Of a stretch of DNA of 64,000 nt, positions 28,101-39,186 are shown piece by piece. Each line of letters starts with the position of its first letter. Position 1 is the first letter of the stretch. Origin of the DNA: Patiria miniata (taxonomy: Eukaryota; Echinodermata; Asteroidea; Valvatida; Asterinidae); assembly GCF_015706575.1 (NCBI RefSeq), contig NW_024037070.1, forward strand, positions 9,021,598-9,085,597, in the 5' to 3' direction. A program made the position numbers and the translations under genes. A model generated the notes under the pieces. That model was not told where the DNA came from. It did not search any database and worked only from the letters and a program-made list of their open reading frames with translations.

Positions 28101-31100
28101 CAGAAACACTTGGTTGGTATGTGAAAAATCAGATCAGTGCAGACAATTTTAGACCTTTACTGTTTCTCTCGTATCTGACTGGCGTTCCTAAGTCCCACTG
28201 ACTGAACTAAATTATTCCAAATATTTGAATAAGGTACATGAAAAAATTTGACGTTTGAAATAGTAAGCAACCATGTCAAAAGATCAAATGTTGCAGTCGT
28301 TCACAAGAACTCGACTGGAGCGTCATAATTTTAGACATCGCTCAAAATACTTTTGGTTCAACAGGAGTCTGGAATGACTGTCTAATACAGGTGAAGTCCT
28401 TTTAAGTTTATCCAGTTACAAATGTAAAAAAAAAGCATGGAGTAATTTAAAAATCTTTTGGTATCCTACATTGATAAGGGCAAATTAAACAATTAATCAC
28501 TTTCTCATCCAAGCCCACTTCCTTTTTCCTGCCCGCCTCTTTTTTCTTTTCTTTATTTATACATTTGCAATATATTTTGCGAATATCGTCTTTTCTTTGT
28601 TTCCAAGGGGTTAGGCCTACCGCTCCTTTGGAAACAATTTTGTATCTGCAAAAGAGTCGAGAAAATGACGAAGAATCCATCTGCCATCTTGGGAAATCTG
28701 CCATCTTGGAGGAAAAAAGGGGGAAAAGTGCCTGCCTCCTTAATTTTTTCAATTTTTTTTTTTACTGTGCCTTATAGTGATACCATCATCCCATCATAAC
28801 CTGAACAACAAAACTGAGTCAAGAGCTTACCGGCACGGGGCTTAGTTGAAAACTCCTTTTCTCAGAAGAGTCCGAAGAGCCCAGAAGAGCGACCTTAGAA
28901 TGCCACAAGGATTCCTCCGACTCCTGAAACTGGTTGTTCACACAGCCACTCAAGACGTAGCCTCCTAAACATGACAATAAAAGAATCAAGTTAAGACACA
29001 GAAATGCCAAAGTTTTAAATTTCTACTTTAAGTTGAATAAACGGTTGACCAACCATAAACAAATTTTTCTCCAGCAGATTTTTTTTTCAGAAATAGTTTA
29101 TAAATTACAATAAACACAGTGTGTGGTATCAATAAACATAGGCAGCATACTATATTTTCAGCAGATAAAAACACAAGTCAGCCAAGTAACTCATTTTTCT
29201 TTAAAAAAAAATTGGCAACCGTCTTGAGAAGATTGAGGGCAATGAACTCCATTTGGGAACTCGTGTAACACTCCTGTGACCTAAGCACGAGAGGTTTACA
29301 TCTTTACTTGGCCCTTTCAAGAGTTTTTTGCTAGCTCAAACTCTTTAAGTGTAAACAAATAAAGCACATGAAATGTGCGCATAACTATTTTTCCTGGTTT
29401 ATCCTATATAGGTCAATAAACAATCTGAGTAGGTCTGTGCATCAGAACCGAGTACATTGTACCCGAGTACCTGACCACTGTTTTCAGGAACCGGTTCCAG
29501 ATTATGGGATCAGGTACCCGTAACCAACTTTACAAATCACTTAGTAACTTCTCAGACGGTGAAAAAGAAAGGTTTAGAATGTCATTTGCGGGGAACTTTC
29601 AAGAAAAACACAGGCTACATGAAAAACAAAAAACAGATGTCACATTTATGAACGCATGCAAAAGTTGCAATTTTCACTGTAAAGCTTTACTGTACACACT
29701 TGAATTACTGCACTGATGCACAATTGTGGTTGTATCATCACACAGACCTTTATGAACAATCTGAACAGAAATTTCAGAAATTTTAATTTTGGAGTTGGGT
29801 TCCTTAAACCGGTACTCGGGTACCTGTTTTGGGTTTTTTTTTAATCTGGTGCCTATACTTAAATGCACACCCTAAATCTGAGGCATGTGTTCTGAGTAAC
29901 TTGGTTTAAATCTCCAAGTCATGAGTTTATACAAGGACATTGGCTAATGGCTTGTATTCTTTTTTGAACAAGGCCAATTTTATGGCTCTGTGAAGAATTT
30001 TTGCTAACTATGGTCAAAAATTCTGCCATTTGGAATTTAGGGTTTTAGTGCGTGTGTACATATATCCCGTAACAAGAAATGTGCATAATCAGTCTGAACA
30101 GAATCTATGCTGGAGTTTTAAGCACTAAATTGTGATCATTAGCACAGAATTCTGTGGTTAGCAGAGCCATGAAATTGGGCCTAGCTTGACCTTTGCAGGT
30201 CAGCAGCCTGGTGCATCTACTCTGGGTTGCAATACACAGTAAATCTATCCACTGGTAGTTTAAAATCAATCACCATAATAAATGAGGTCAGGTCACCAGT
30301 TGAACAGGGTACCATGGACAGTGAGTACAACAAGGAAAGTAGCATTGATTTAAGAGTTCACGTCAGAACTCTACTTGTAAAAAAAAAAAGGGAGGGGTTA
30401 AGAAATGTGGGCGGGAACAAATCATACCTTCTGGGTTTTCTCTCCGTTTAGTGCTTGCACTGGCGAAACCTAGATTGGAGAAACCTGCATTTGAAAATGA
30501 AAAGATAAGAATGGGACAAAATGTCAATGCGTCATTTCTTAAATGTCTTGCTGAACTTCCACTACGACATGAACAGAAATTTGCTACTTGGTAAATACCT
30601 ATGTTCCCCAAAATCCTTAGGGTTAGGCTTATAGTTAGGGTCTGGGAACATAGGTATTTATTAGGCAACATAGGTATGCACCCGCTGATGGAACAAATCA
30701 ACTCGGATGCCACATTATTGGTTGTGAACTAGCTGGAGTTACCTCAGCCCTAAATTGTATCATTGGGTTGTCATTTAGCCTAAATGACAACCCAATGACA
30801 AAATTTAGTTACCTCAGCCCTAAATTTTATCATTGGGTTGTCATTTAGCCTAAATGACAACCCAATGATACAATTTAGTTACCTCAGCCCTAAATTTTAT
30901 CATTGGGTTGTCATTTAGCCTAAATGACAACCCAATGATAAAATTTAGGGCTGAGGTAACTCCAGCTAGTTGCGAAGAAAGTTTGTGGGGAACCTTGCAC
31001 AATAAATAAACTATATTCTAACAACCTTTAAAATGTTCCTCATTTTTTCAACATATCTCAAATGAATGACCATTGCATTGTCATGTAAAATCATCATGAC

Positions 31101-31804
31101 CATGGAGCTATTAAACACTTTGTTAATAATTATTTTCTTGTTTTCAGAACATAAGACTATAGGTCTCTCGCTCAAAGAAGGAGAACTGCAACTGCGTATT
31201 TTACGCAATCAAGCATGCATTGCGCAGTGTTGAAAATGTTCCAAACACGAGCGATTGTTGCTTGAAATGTGTTAGAAATACGACGCAGCCGATGCGCGTT
31301 ACGCAAGTTGACGCTCCAAATGCCGATGCACGTGGCTGGTCTGTAGGATAGAAATGACGTCATTTAAGAGAAACCTACTTTCAAATTTGCCCCCAACTCC
31401 AAAACCCAAAAAGCTGGAGCGAACGTGATAAGACGTTCCAGTTTCATAAATGAGAACAGCAAAACGAGTTCCCAATCTGCAATGATTAGAACGACTCAAA
31501 CTAGATACAAAGTCCTGAACATGCTGAATAAATGAAAAGGTAAACATGGTAAACAAATATCAAACATTGTCAGGCGGTAACAAATCTACATCAATTGTAT
31601 TTGTAATAATGCCTAGGCCTATTTCCAGTATAGATGTACTCCACAAAAACTTCTTGAAGAAACAGCAAAACGCATTTCCAACAGCACTTGCAGTTGCACA
31701 GCATGCATTTAGACCACACCACAGAAAGATACACAAGACAGGTCCACCACGAATAAATTCCACGGCAGGCATTTACCAATGTTCTTGCTCTGCGTCTTCC
31801 CCAT
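7147..31804 (-). CDS. NKD1: Naked cuticle homolog (NKD), Dishevelled-binding Wnt antagonist
   Basis: NKD proteins are membrane-tethered feedback inhibitors of Wnt signalling that bind Dishevelled through an EF-hand region. The coding exons, in order, are 31777-31804, 30428-30484, 28831-28964, (one unresolved), 12324-12460, 11543-11641, 10636-10997 and 7147-8005. The first exon encodes MGKTQSKNI, an N-myristoylation start in a good Kozak context (GCCATGG). The second encodes KRRENPEG, matching the family's KRRESPEG. The EF-hand exon reads EWAFTLYDFDGHRKVTRE and runs into DLSSLL. The last exon has the RRNYYEELAGIENDCN block and ends in a histidine-rich tail (QRHEHHHHHEHHHHHH). Phases match everywhere except between 28831 and 12460, which needs either an extra exon of 3n+1 bases (candidate 20560-20686) or an acceptor at 12443. 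The predicted length is about 550-600 residues, longer than the vertebrate proteins. The symbol is by family; invertebrates usually have one nkd gene. Confidence 0.93.
8118..8235. mobile_element. GACTTGTGAT palindromic element, degenerate copy
   Basis: The arms GTCAAGTCCATCACAAGTCC and GACTTGTGATTGACTTGTC oppose each other around a short centre, as in the longer copies near TCF25. It lies in the last NKD intron (8006-10635). That intron otherwise holds only low-complexity sequence and long poly-C tracts. Confidence 0.5.
9677..9705 (+). repeat. Long poly-C tract
   Basis: A nearly pure cytosine run with a single A interruption near its left side. It lies in the last NKD intron and belongs to an unusually large set of C or G homopolymers in this window. 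The exact length may be affected by sequencing. Confidence 0.9.
11062..11442. repeat. Nested foldback enclosing a tRNA-like sequence
   Basis: Two overlapping inverted repeats are visible. The first pairs 11062-11120 (starting TTCATAAGATGGAATTTGC) with 11329-11386. The second pairs 11268-11300 (GGCTGGTTTGAATCTGATG) with 11406-11441. A third copy of the first repeat's start lies in direct orientation at 11311-11330. Inside, on the minus strand at about 11180-11256, is a tRNA-like stretch with a box B (GGGTTCGAGTCCC). The whole sits in the NKD intron beside the EF-hand exon. It looks like one inverted-repeat element inserted into, or recombined with, another. Confidence 0.7.
12203..12305 (+). 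pseudogene. Inverted partial copy of the NKD last exon
   Basis: Read on the plus strand, this ~100-base segment encodes SSPSRQPENREQRNYDEEL and continues AGIENDCN. The true minus-strand last exon, at about 7838-7940, encodes SSPTREPENRERRNYYEEL and AGIENDCN. By eye the two are roughly 80% identical in DNA. In the core block most differences are third-position and silent (AAC/AAT, TGC/TGT). It lies only about 20 bases from NKD exon 12324-12460, on the opposite strand. A possible acceptor (TTGAGTAG) precedes it and a possible donor (CAA then GTAGAC) follows. No other NKD-like exon is seen on this strand, so a broken local duplication is most likely. An expressed paralogue exon cannot be excluded. 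Confidence 0.75.
20560..20686 (-). CDS. Candidate missing NKD exon (low confidence)
   Basis: The gap between the well-supported NKD exons 28831-28964 (ending in phase 0) and 12324-12460 (needing one leading base) requires an exon of 3n+1 bases. Within a 141-codon minus-strand open frame (20444-20869), an acceptor (GGGAACAG) and a donor (GGGAAAG then GTGGAA) define 127 bases with exactly the right phases. The segment would encode MDLPDPDQTPTSTTPGNPRP and then a serine/lysine-rich stretch ending in TGK. The donor is weak and the peptide has no clear family match. The alternative is that exon 12324-12460 starts at 12443, which keeps the frame without this exon. Confidence 0.3.
27079..27109 (+). 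repeat. Long poly-C tract
   Basis: A cytosine run with one T interruption, inside the largest NKD intron. It is among the longest homopolymers of the window. Confidence 0.9.
30727..30971. repeat. Foldback made of three 70-base palindromic tandem units
   Basis: The block starts AACTAGCTGGAGTTACC and ends with the exact inverse, GGTAACTCCAGCTAGTT. Between the ends, a 70-base unit (units begin at 30741, 30811 and 30881) repeats three times with only a few changes. Each unit holds a palindrome with arms ATTGGGTTGTCATTTAG and CTAAATGACAACCCAAT. The element therefore has terminal inverted repeats of about 30 bases and an internally palindromic core. It lies in NKD intron 1. I see no open frame and no certain target duplication. 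Confidence 0.9.
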
Positions 31805-33647
31805 GGCACATGCAGTGGCGGTGGTGGTCGTCAAACTTGCCCAACATGTAAGCAGAAAAAGATCACCCTAGACCATCAAGTAGCAACGCCATCCATTGCG
31901 GAACTGTCCACGTGTACGCACCAATATTTCTGGCAGGAATTCACCGTGTCGAAGTCATTGTAATCCGTAATTTGAAGTTCAGTTTTGACCAGTTTTCGGC
32001 AGATACTCGTTTGTGTACACCGCTTACATTTTTGTGTGTATTTTACATGCAGAGCAAAATTCCTATAAAATTACACGTACAATGTAGAGCTGGCCCAGTT
32101 TACACTGGTAACCATTCCCACTACTATTGATTTCCACATGAAACCGGGCACCAGTTACACAGCCAACTACATTCGACCACAAACGGGCGGTATCACTGAG
32201 CTGTCAATCACTCGCACAAAGGGCGGCGCTTTACCAGGAACTGCATTTGATTGGAACAAAAGCGCAGTGTAAGTTTCGGAGTCACCTGCAGACAACCAAT
32301 TAATTAAGCGCGACACCTGTCTAGCTCTACGCGTTAATGGACTAGTAGTTTATTCATCAAGTCGGCGGTTTATCCCGCGCGAATGGCTATTTCCCACATT
32401 TAGCGTTCAAACTTTAAGAAGTTTTGTACATACACATTGATCGAAATGCACTCTCGCCTGCTTTTTTTTTTTTGTCGGAACGCAGACTTTTGAATTACAA
32501 ATGCCATGCAAAAAATAATTCATGACTTTGTTTTAGGAAAGTCTCAAAACACAGACATTAATTTGAAACAAAAAAATACAATTTCCCTTTGTTTATTGTT
32601 TACCTCGGAAAGCGGATTTCCCTTTTTCTCGTCGTCTTTAATTATTCGTAGACCTCTGTCGTTTGTATTTGAGTGATGAAATCCCCAAACACGCCGACAA
32701 AGGTGCTTTATTTGGAAAACATTGCCACTCGGATGGAACTGGAAGCCATTGGAGTGTGCTACCGATCGGATATGGGGCCCTCACCTTCACGGTAATTCGC
32801 TTCCTGTTTTCTTTGCGGTGTGGGGACGGGGGTTGACCGGCTTGGGCCAGCACACCGCGCCGTGCTAGCTAGCCGCAAGCCCGGGGATTCGCTTCAGTTT
32901 CGTCGCTTTGGTCGTGTATATCATCGTTAGAAAGGTTGTTATTACTTTCGTCATGTAACATGATGACGATGATTGATGAATCATCCTTAACCTGTTCATA
33001 TCGTTTTATTATTTGGATTTTTTTCTGAGTCTGATTGAATTTTAATAGGCCTAGGTATACTCGTCCGAATCCAAGAACTTGGCCTGACTCTGACTCTGAA
33101 CACACAAAAACGAATTACTACAGCATCTTACCGAGAAAGTTCCGAAAAATGGACGGCATGGAAATAAGACTTTAAAAGGGTTAAGTCGTCAACTTTTCAT
33201 TACAAAGGATATTTTAGCATTATCAGTAGGGTTCACACAAAATCGCCCTCTTCCGAGCAAAGTAAGGCAACTGAGACGTTCTTTTGTCTGTTCATCCGTC
33301 CGGGGCGGGGGGGGGGGGGTCGTGCCTCATCTTACTTTCCTCCCTCTTTTGAACTTGAGCCCGTCACTCCCACGTGGAGATTGCAAGGATTATTTTACAT
33401 AAAGAATGATTTTTAGTCTTCTGTTTTTTTTATTGTGCAAATCCGGTTAATGATTTAATTTTCTAGAAACTATAATAGTTATCTTGGGGCCGGGACTCCA
33501 CTGACATTTTTGTTATGTACCGAAGCACTGGTCCTTAAAAAACGTAAGCGACTACAAATCCATTACCAATAAACGACCGAGATGTTCAGCAATGTAGACC
33601 GCGGTTCTTTACAGTGTATAAAGTTGATTGTCTTCCTGATGACACGT

Positions 33648-33806
33648 GATCAAAGGATCACAAAGGGAGAGCCGCAACTAAGAATAGCCTCCGGCGTTCA
33701 CCTGGCAGATGTCCTCTGTATAGGTGTCCGGAGATTTCAGGTCACTTACTCCTCATCATGGATACTCTACGACACGACACGGACAATCTGGCGGTGTCCT
33801 TTGATC
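33648..33806. promoter_or_regulatory. Pair of consensus TCF/LEF sites upstream of NKD
   Basis: GATCAAAGG at 33648-33656 and its inverse CCTTTGATC at 33798-33806 are full matches to the TCF/LEF binding consensus, 150 bases apart, about 1.9 kb upstream of the NKD start codon. NKD genes are established Wnt/beta-catenin targets that feed back on the pathway, so the sites fit. Nine-base matches also occur by chance, and no expression data are available here. Confidence 0.4.
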
Positions 33807-35924
33807 TTCATTCATACTTTGTTCTCGAGCCGTGATGATGGTGATGCATGGTGCGTCCGTGTGGACAATTAAATCCATGTTGCCGGGCCACTCTCGACTC
33901 CAGCGGCAAGGTGTTTGGCTGTGACCGTCGACGTCGCGTCCTTCCCAAGAGGAGGTTGACATGTACGCCCGTCTTATTTCACAAAGCGAGCTTTTGTGGC
34001 TCACTTTCACAACGGTTGGATATGGATTCGTCCACCGAAGTTGACTGCAATAAACTCTTTTGTTTATGTCAGTTGGTATAATGTCATGGGAGGAGGTAAA
34101 CGTCTGGAGAGAGACTACGCCCTTCCTACTTGGAAATCAACGAATACAGCTATCGAACAAAAGGTGATCTCCGAAACAAAATTGAAGTTCTGAATTAAAA
34201 AAAAAACAGCGCATACAGAATCAATTTGCCCATGAGAACAAGTGAATTGATTAAACCGGGTACAGTGTAAATGCTAGTTTTAAAAACCAGTTTTAGATAG
34301 ACGGTGTGGTACCTATGAGGTTTTTCCGAGAATCACAAGGTCGCAATCCTCAAGTTTTCCGCACTCAGTATAGGCCTATGTTAAATTTTAAAGCATTTTT
34401 TATAGACCATGTAGGTTTCAAGTGATTGTTTGAAACAAGTGGGGGTTTTCGGCGAAATTCGGCACCATGTGATCACAATCATTTCTCGTAAGGTTCGTCG
34501 TCTAGCCTACGTCTTGGTCTTAACATAACAAAGGTTAAACGCGTGGTTCAATGACGTTATCAGAACTCACCAACAGTAACCTATTCAAAAGGACGACGGA
34601 CAAGAGAACGCATTACCCGGAAAATCATGGCTTGAAGTTGAAGTTAAGTCCGTAATTGGCCGGGTTTAGTTCGCCCACCGAGAGTCCCAGTGTATTCGTG
34701 TAGCGTGCGGTATGGCACCATAATGCGCGGACGGTTTGTGCATCCTCGACCCCAATATGCGTGTACGTCGATACCAACTAAAACCGTATGGAACTTACCA
34801 CTAGCTGTTACTAGCTCTCAGTCTCACCATAAAAGTTTTCATAAATGTTTCTTTTCGACGAAAAAAAATGAATTAATTGTTCTCCCCGTGGCTCCGGCAT
34901 AATTCTGGACACACCAATGCCCAAAACGGAAATGACCATACGAGAAGGTCCCAACGGCCAATGCGCAAATTGCCAATTATTATACAAATGTCATTATGAT
35001 TAATCGTCGCTGTTCACTCGTAAAAGGAAAAGTTAATTTGGCGTGTGATTTGAAATAAATGGCCTCAGAGCCGAGAGGTCAAACTCGAAGGAAATTGGAT
35101 GCGGATGGTCATCTTGTAGGCCTATATCTGCCGTAAACGGCGGTGACCGTCGCCATGTACATGTTAAAACCCCCGAGACATTTTTGTTTAAATGTACCAT
35201 GGTACTTCGAAGTAATAACATACTTTTATTTGCTCATTGAAAAGCAAAGTGTTTCAGACAAACAAATGTGACACTAATAATTGATTTAATATTTAATTGA
35301 GTGCCTCTTCAGAAATCATGCTTATCTTTTGGAGGCATTTTGTTCCCTTTCGGCAACCCGTCGGACTGTTTTTATCGTACGTAACTCTCCCCTAAAAAAA
35401 TTTTTTTTAATTTGTATTGGACTATATTTAAACTCGTAACATAATTTTAATGAATATACGAGAGTAATAAGAAATCTTTAACTTCCTTTTTCTTTTTTTG
35501 AGCAATTCGCTATATATGCGTCCATATTTGATACTTTCCAAATGTATATCGCAAATTAACATTTGTGATTTTACGAATTACATGCAAAGGTCAGTGTGGA
35601 TTAAAGACCTACAAGTTCTCTATCATCAGCATCTAGTTAGTGTTGTGCGTTCAGCCCATCAGTGGTGTCCCTACACCCAATTAGAAGGACGAGTTGATGG
35701 TTAACACATCGTCCCAACCAAATGGACAAAACTAATAATTCCCTAGGGTCACAGACAAGACAAGTTCCGCCGGCCAAACGGAGAACATCCCTGATTCGAG
35801 ATACTCAGAGAGAGAGAGAGAAAAAACATCCGAAGCTCTCCAAGAAACTAAAACATACGTCTATACACATCATCAATGTGTTATTATTTATACGAGCTGG
35901 CTCATTTAGGCGTTATTGGCGGCC

Positions 35925-36095
35925 GAGTTCAAAGCGATCCAGCGCGCGGGGAGCCAGCGGATGGACCTAGTAATCACAGACCGTCCTGTGCATGACGAAA
36001 CAATCCACGCGATGGACTCTTCTCTCCGATCGCGGCCACACACCGCCGCGGCGCGAGCTGATAATGACCCACGGAGCGCGTCGGGGATCAAATCA
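35925..36095. promoter_or_regulatory. CpG-rich patch, possible NKD promoter or enhancer
   Basis: This stretch is rich in CG dinucleotides (GGCGGCCGAG, AGCGCGCGGGG, CCGCCGCGGCGCGAG) in an otherwise AT-rich, CpG-poor region. Such islands often mark promoters or developmental enhancers. It lies about 4 kb upstream of the first NKD coding exon. No TATA box or initiator can be assigned with confidence. Confidence 0.3.
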
Positions 36096-37245
36096 TTTCG
36101 GATGGATTCCGGGGAATAATTCGCCACTTCTTGAGTCCTTTGATGAAGCCGACGGGAAGAGAGTAAAAAGAGAGAGAGAGAGAGGACGGAGAATAGGGGC
36201 ATCACGTCTTGCTGAGGGGATACTGCGGGAGCAAAGAGGAAAGTGGTGCATGAACAAGCTGAGAATTAGAAAAAGAGTTTTTAACTCATGACAGTTTTCT
36301 GTACACAAAAAAGCTAACAGGAAATGGGGAAAAAACACTGATAAGATGAAGAAAGAGAGTGTTAGTGATGCAACCCTTTTGTTCATCCACTATGAATGAT
36401 GTTATAATCTAAAACCTCCATTGCAGCACGCTGCCTCGACAGTATTAAAATCGATTCTCTAAACACAGTCCATACATCACACATTTTAATGCGCTTTACA
36501 GCGGCAAGAAAGCTAAGGATACGAGTTTCTTTCTCCCCCGCTCGGCCGCCTTAATTGCTGTAAATAAGACCTCTCTAAGTAATTAAGTGTCTAATGATGC
36601 CGCTCAAAAAACACCGAGTGTAAATAAGTTTGTCTTGAACTCCTGAAAATCCCTTCGGATAAAAGCCATAAACGTAGACCCTCAGCCACATTCTATCTTG
36701 GAAGAGTGTATTATTACAATTCAGCGAGTGAGGTGGAAAAAATAATATGGATATCCTGGTTTGCTGATGATGAGCGGCAGTCGATTGCGACGAAGGACAG
36801 ACGATGATTAGGATGCTGGCGCCAGCATTGTGTCACGGTTTCACAGACAGTGGGTCGTGAGTCCCGCCGCCGCTCAAATGAGTCAGTTTATGATATGAAT
36901 TAATTAGCTTTGAAAATCGGGGAAATTGGTTTAAAGGCGTGTAAATTGCGGCGTAGAACCGACACTAAATTATCAGTTGTATTACGCTGGTCGTAGGACA
37001 TCGCAAGGCCTAACGCGACGTGTAAATATTGCAGTAATTTCGTTCGATATTACTTTCGAAGTTTTAGACAGAGAAAACAAGTTCAAAACCGCCACTTGTA
37101 TTTTCCGATCATTGGGGTTTATACTGTACTGGGCCCAATTTGCAGCAGGGAGGGCACGTAGTGGCGAATTTGGGAGGGGACTCGGTTGGTTATATTTGAA
37201 AAACCACACTTCAGTCTTCCCCCCAATTCTGGGCAAGGGGCCTGA

Positions 37246-37266
37246 GGGGGGGGGGGGGGGGGGGGG
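37246..37266 (+). repeat. Long poly-G tract
   Basis: An uninterrupted guanine run of about 21 bases, followed by more G-rich sequence to 37294. It lies in the region upstream of NKD. Confidence 0.9.
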
Positions 37267-37786
37267 TGAGGGGACCTGCCTCAAAGGGAGGGGGGTGAGT
37301 ACCCCTCTCCCTCCTCCTTATCCCAGCTACTATTTCCCACCTATCCTATAACTGAAAGACTTTTTAAAACACCTAAACCTCAAAAATCAGCATTGTGCAT
37401 TTTTTTTCCTTGGATAAAAATCTCCAAATACAGTCCTTCGAATTTAGTGGTTTTTTTAAGGATCTTTTATTATTTAATAATTAAATCACTAAATCTGTCA
37501 TTGTATATAGACCGTGTAAGCACCGTGCAATGAATGACAATTTCAGGGTTGTTATGCTCACTGGACATCGACAAAATGCGATGTGGAAAAGTAAAACCAG
37601 AAGCTACATGTAAAATGTTGCCAACAGAGGGCGCATTTGTCTGGAAATCTTCGGACGAGGACATCGCAACGACGATAAAACGCACTGCGTGGATGAAATT
37701 GAAAAGTTTGTTTCTACAACCATCTCGATGGCTTCATTATTAATCACTGTTCGTGGACACAAAGAAAGTGAGGGGAGCTGAGTGGG

Positions 37787-37846
37787 ACTCGGACCTGCGA
37801 CCCGCAGAACACCGTACGCACTCTACCAATCGAGCTGAGCTGGAGG
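37787..37846 (-). repeat. tRNA-like sequence
   Basis: On the minus strand, GCTCGATTGGTAGAGTGCG resembles a box A region and GGTCCGAGTCCC a box B. The acceptor stem does not close convincingly. It is more likely a tRNA-derived repeat than a functional tRNA. Confidence 0.5.
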
Positions 37847-39000
37847 TCAAATTGTCGACGACTTGGTTTCTCTTTGATATTCTGACTACCCTCTTATCAA
37901 CTTAGTGATAAATTGAACTTTCTCATTGGGGGGGGGGGGGGGGGAGGGATCACGTCCACACTCTATGGTTCAAGTCTTGACGTTTCATTAACTTGATTTT
38001 TTTTATTGACAAAGAAATATCTTTGGTTTCAGCAGTCTTTAAATAGACAAAGCGGCATGGTATATAATACCTCCAATCCGATCTGCCGGAATCGAGACAA
38101 GTGCTTCTTAAAAAAATGGGTCGGCCACCGCTCTGAAGAATATGATGTATTTCATGTAAATAATTTAAGGTTTATTAAGCTCTACGAAGCCTGACCGAGC
38201 GACACTGGGCCATTAGATCTGAGGACAGATCGGTAAATCACACTGCTGGCATGGAATACGTCAAGCGCACTCGTATAATGAGGCTTATGTGCTGATCCGC
38301 CTACACCGTCAGACGACAAAAATTGCCCGCGTCACGAAATGCGCCAGCCCCGCTCTCTGCACTCAATGCTCGTGCTAGCTCCCGCCGATGATTTACACTA
38401 TAAAAAAAGATGAGACAATAAATATTTAAGTAGTCGGTAAGATCACAGGCGCCGGCAAAGACAATTTGGTGGAAATGAATATCAAAGGAAGGCCGACGAT
38501 GTGCGGGGAGGAGGCTGAGGTGAGTTTCTGACGCTCTGTCGAGTTCACCGTGCGGCGATCGTCTAAAACCAGGCTGGAAACACGGAGGATATGTGCTCAG
38601 ACTACCGCCATCGATCTCCGTCGTACTGGCCCGGTTTTATCGGCGGGCACGGTCTACTTTGGCCTTGTCACTGTGCGGAAACCTTGTATCTTGCGTGAGG
38701 GTAACACGGCGAGAGAGAGACAACGTCAAGGGCGAAATAAATACAGGTGGACCGGGAGAAAATAAACAAGTTGCAGGACGCGTTACGGTGCAGTAAAACG
38801 GGCGCAACTGGGGCAGAATATTCTCACAAAACGGTGGCACTGTTTTGAATACTTGAAAAATACGTGACCCCTCGGTACGTCCCTTCACATGAAAAGAAAA
38901 TATTGAAATTTGATATATGAGCCCTCATTGCAATTGAAATGATATCTTTCAGCACTAGTACTTCCGGAATCCCCTCCAACTCACGTAATGTCGCCCAACG

Positions 39001-39186
39001 GCGTAACTATAGGGTTAAACTTTATTGAGCACCTGGTGGTGCACCGATTTTCAAGGGGGCACTTAAGGCAACTGATATATTGTTTTTGGTGCAATTCAAG
39101 ATTTTAAGGGGGGGGGGGGCACCGACCTCCACTAGAGAGGGGGGATGTGCCCATCCGTGCACCCTCCCCCGTAGTTACTACGCCTC
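39001..39186. mobile_element. Possible small inverted-repeat element
   Basis: The left end GGCGTAACTATAGGG and the right end CCCCGTAGTTACTACGCC are imperfect inverses of each other, about 185 bases apart. The interior contains a poly-G tract and a C-rich stretch, with no open frame. The ends look like a miniature transposable element. No clear target duplication is visible. Confidence 0.45.

Larger units (their letters stand above)
12461..28830. other. Large NKD intron, no confident gene
   Basis: About 16 kb of AT-rich sequence. It holds short tandem duplications (16684-16727, 19376-19420, 20160-20225), a long poly-C tract near 27080 and scattered TACATGTA palindromes. One minus-strand open stretch near 20.5 kb could contain the missing NKD exon and is listed separately. 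The other open frames are short, lack family motifs and do not splice in phase with neighbours. Confidence 0.6.

Noticed and set aside
30727..30971. CRISPR-like array
   Set aside because: The units are contiguous 70-base tandem palindromes without unique spacers, inside an intron of an animal gene.
34204..34238. Minus-strand MGKLI start as the NKD first exon
   Set aside because: It begins like the vertebrate protein but runs straight into a poly-T-derived phenylalanine stretch and a stop, with no good donor. The exon at 31777-31804 fits sequence, phase and Kozak context.
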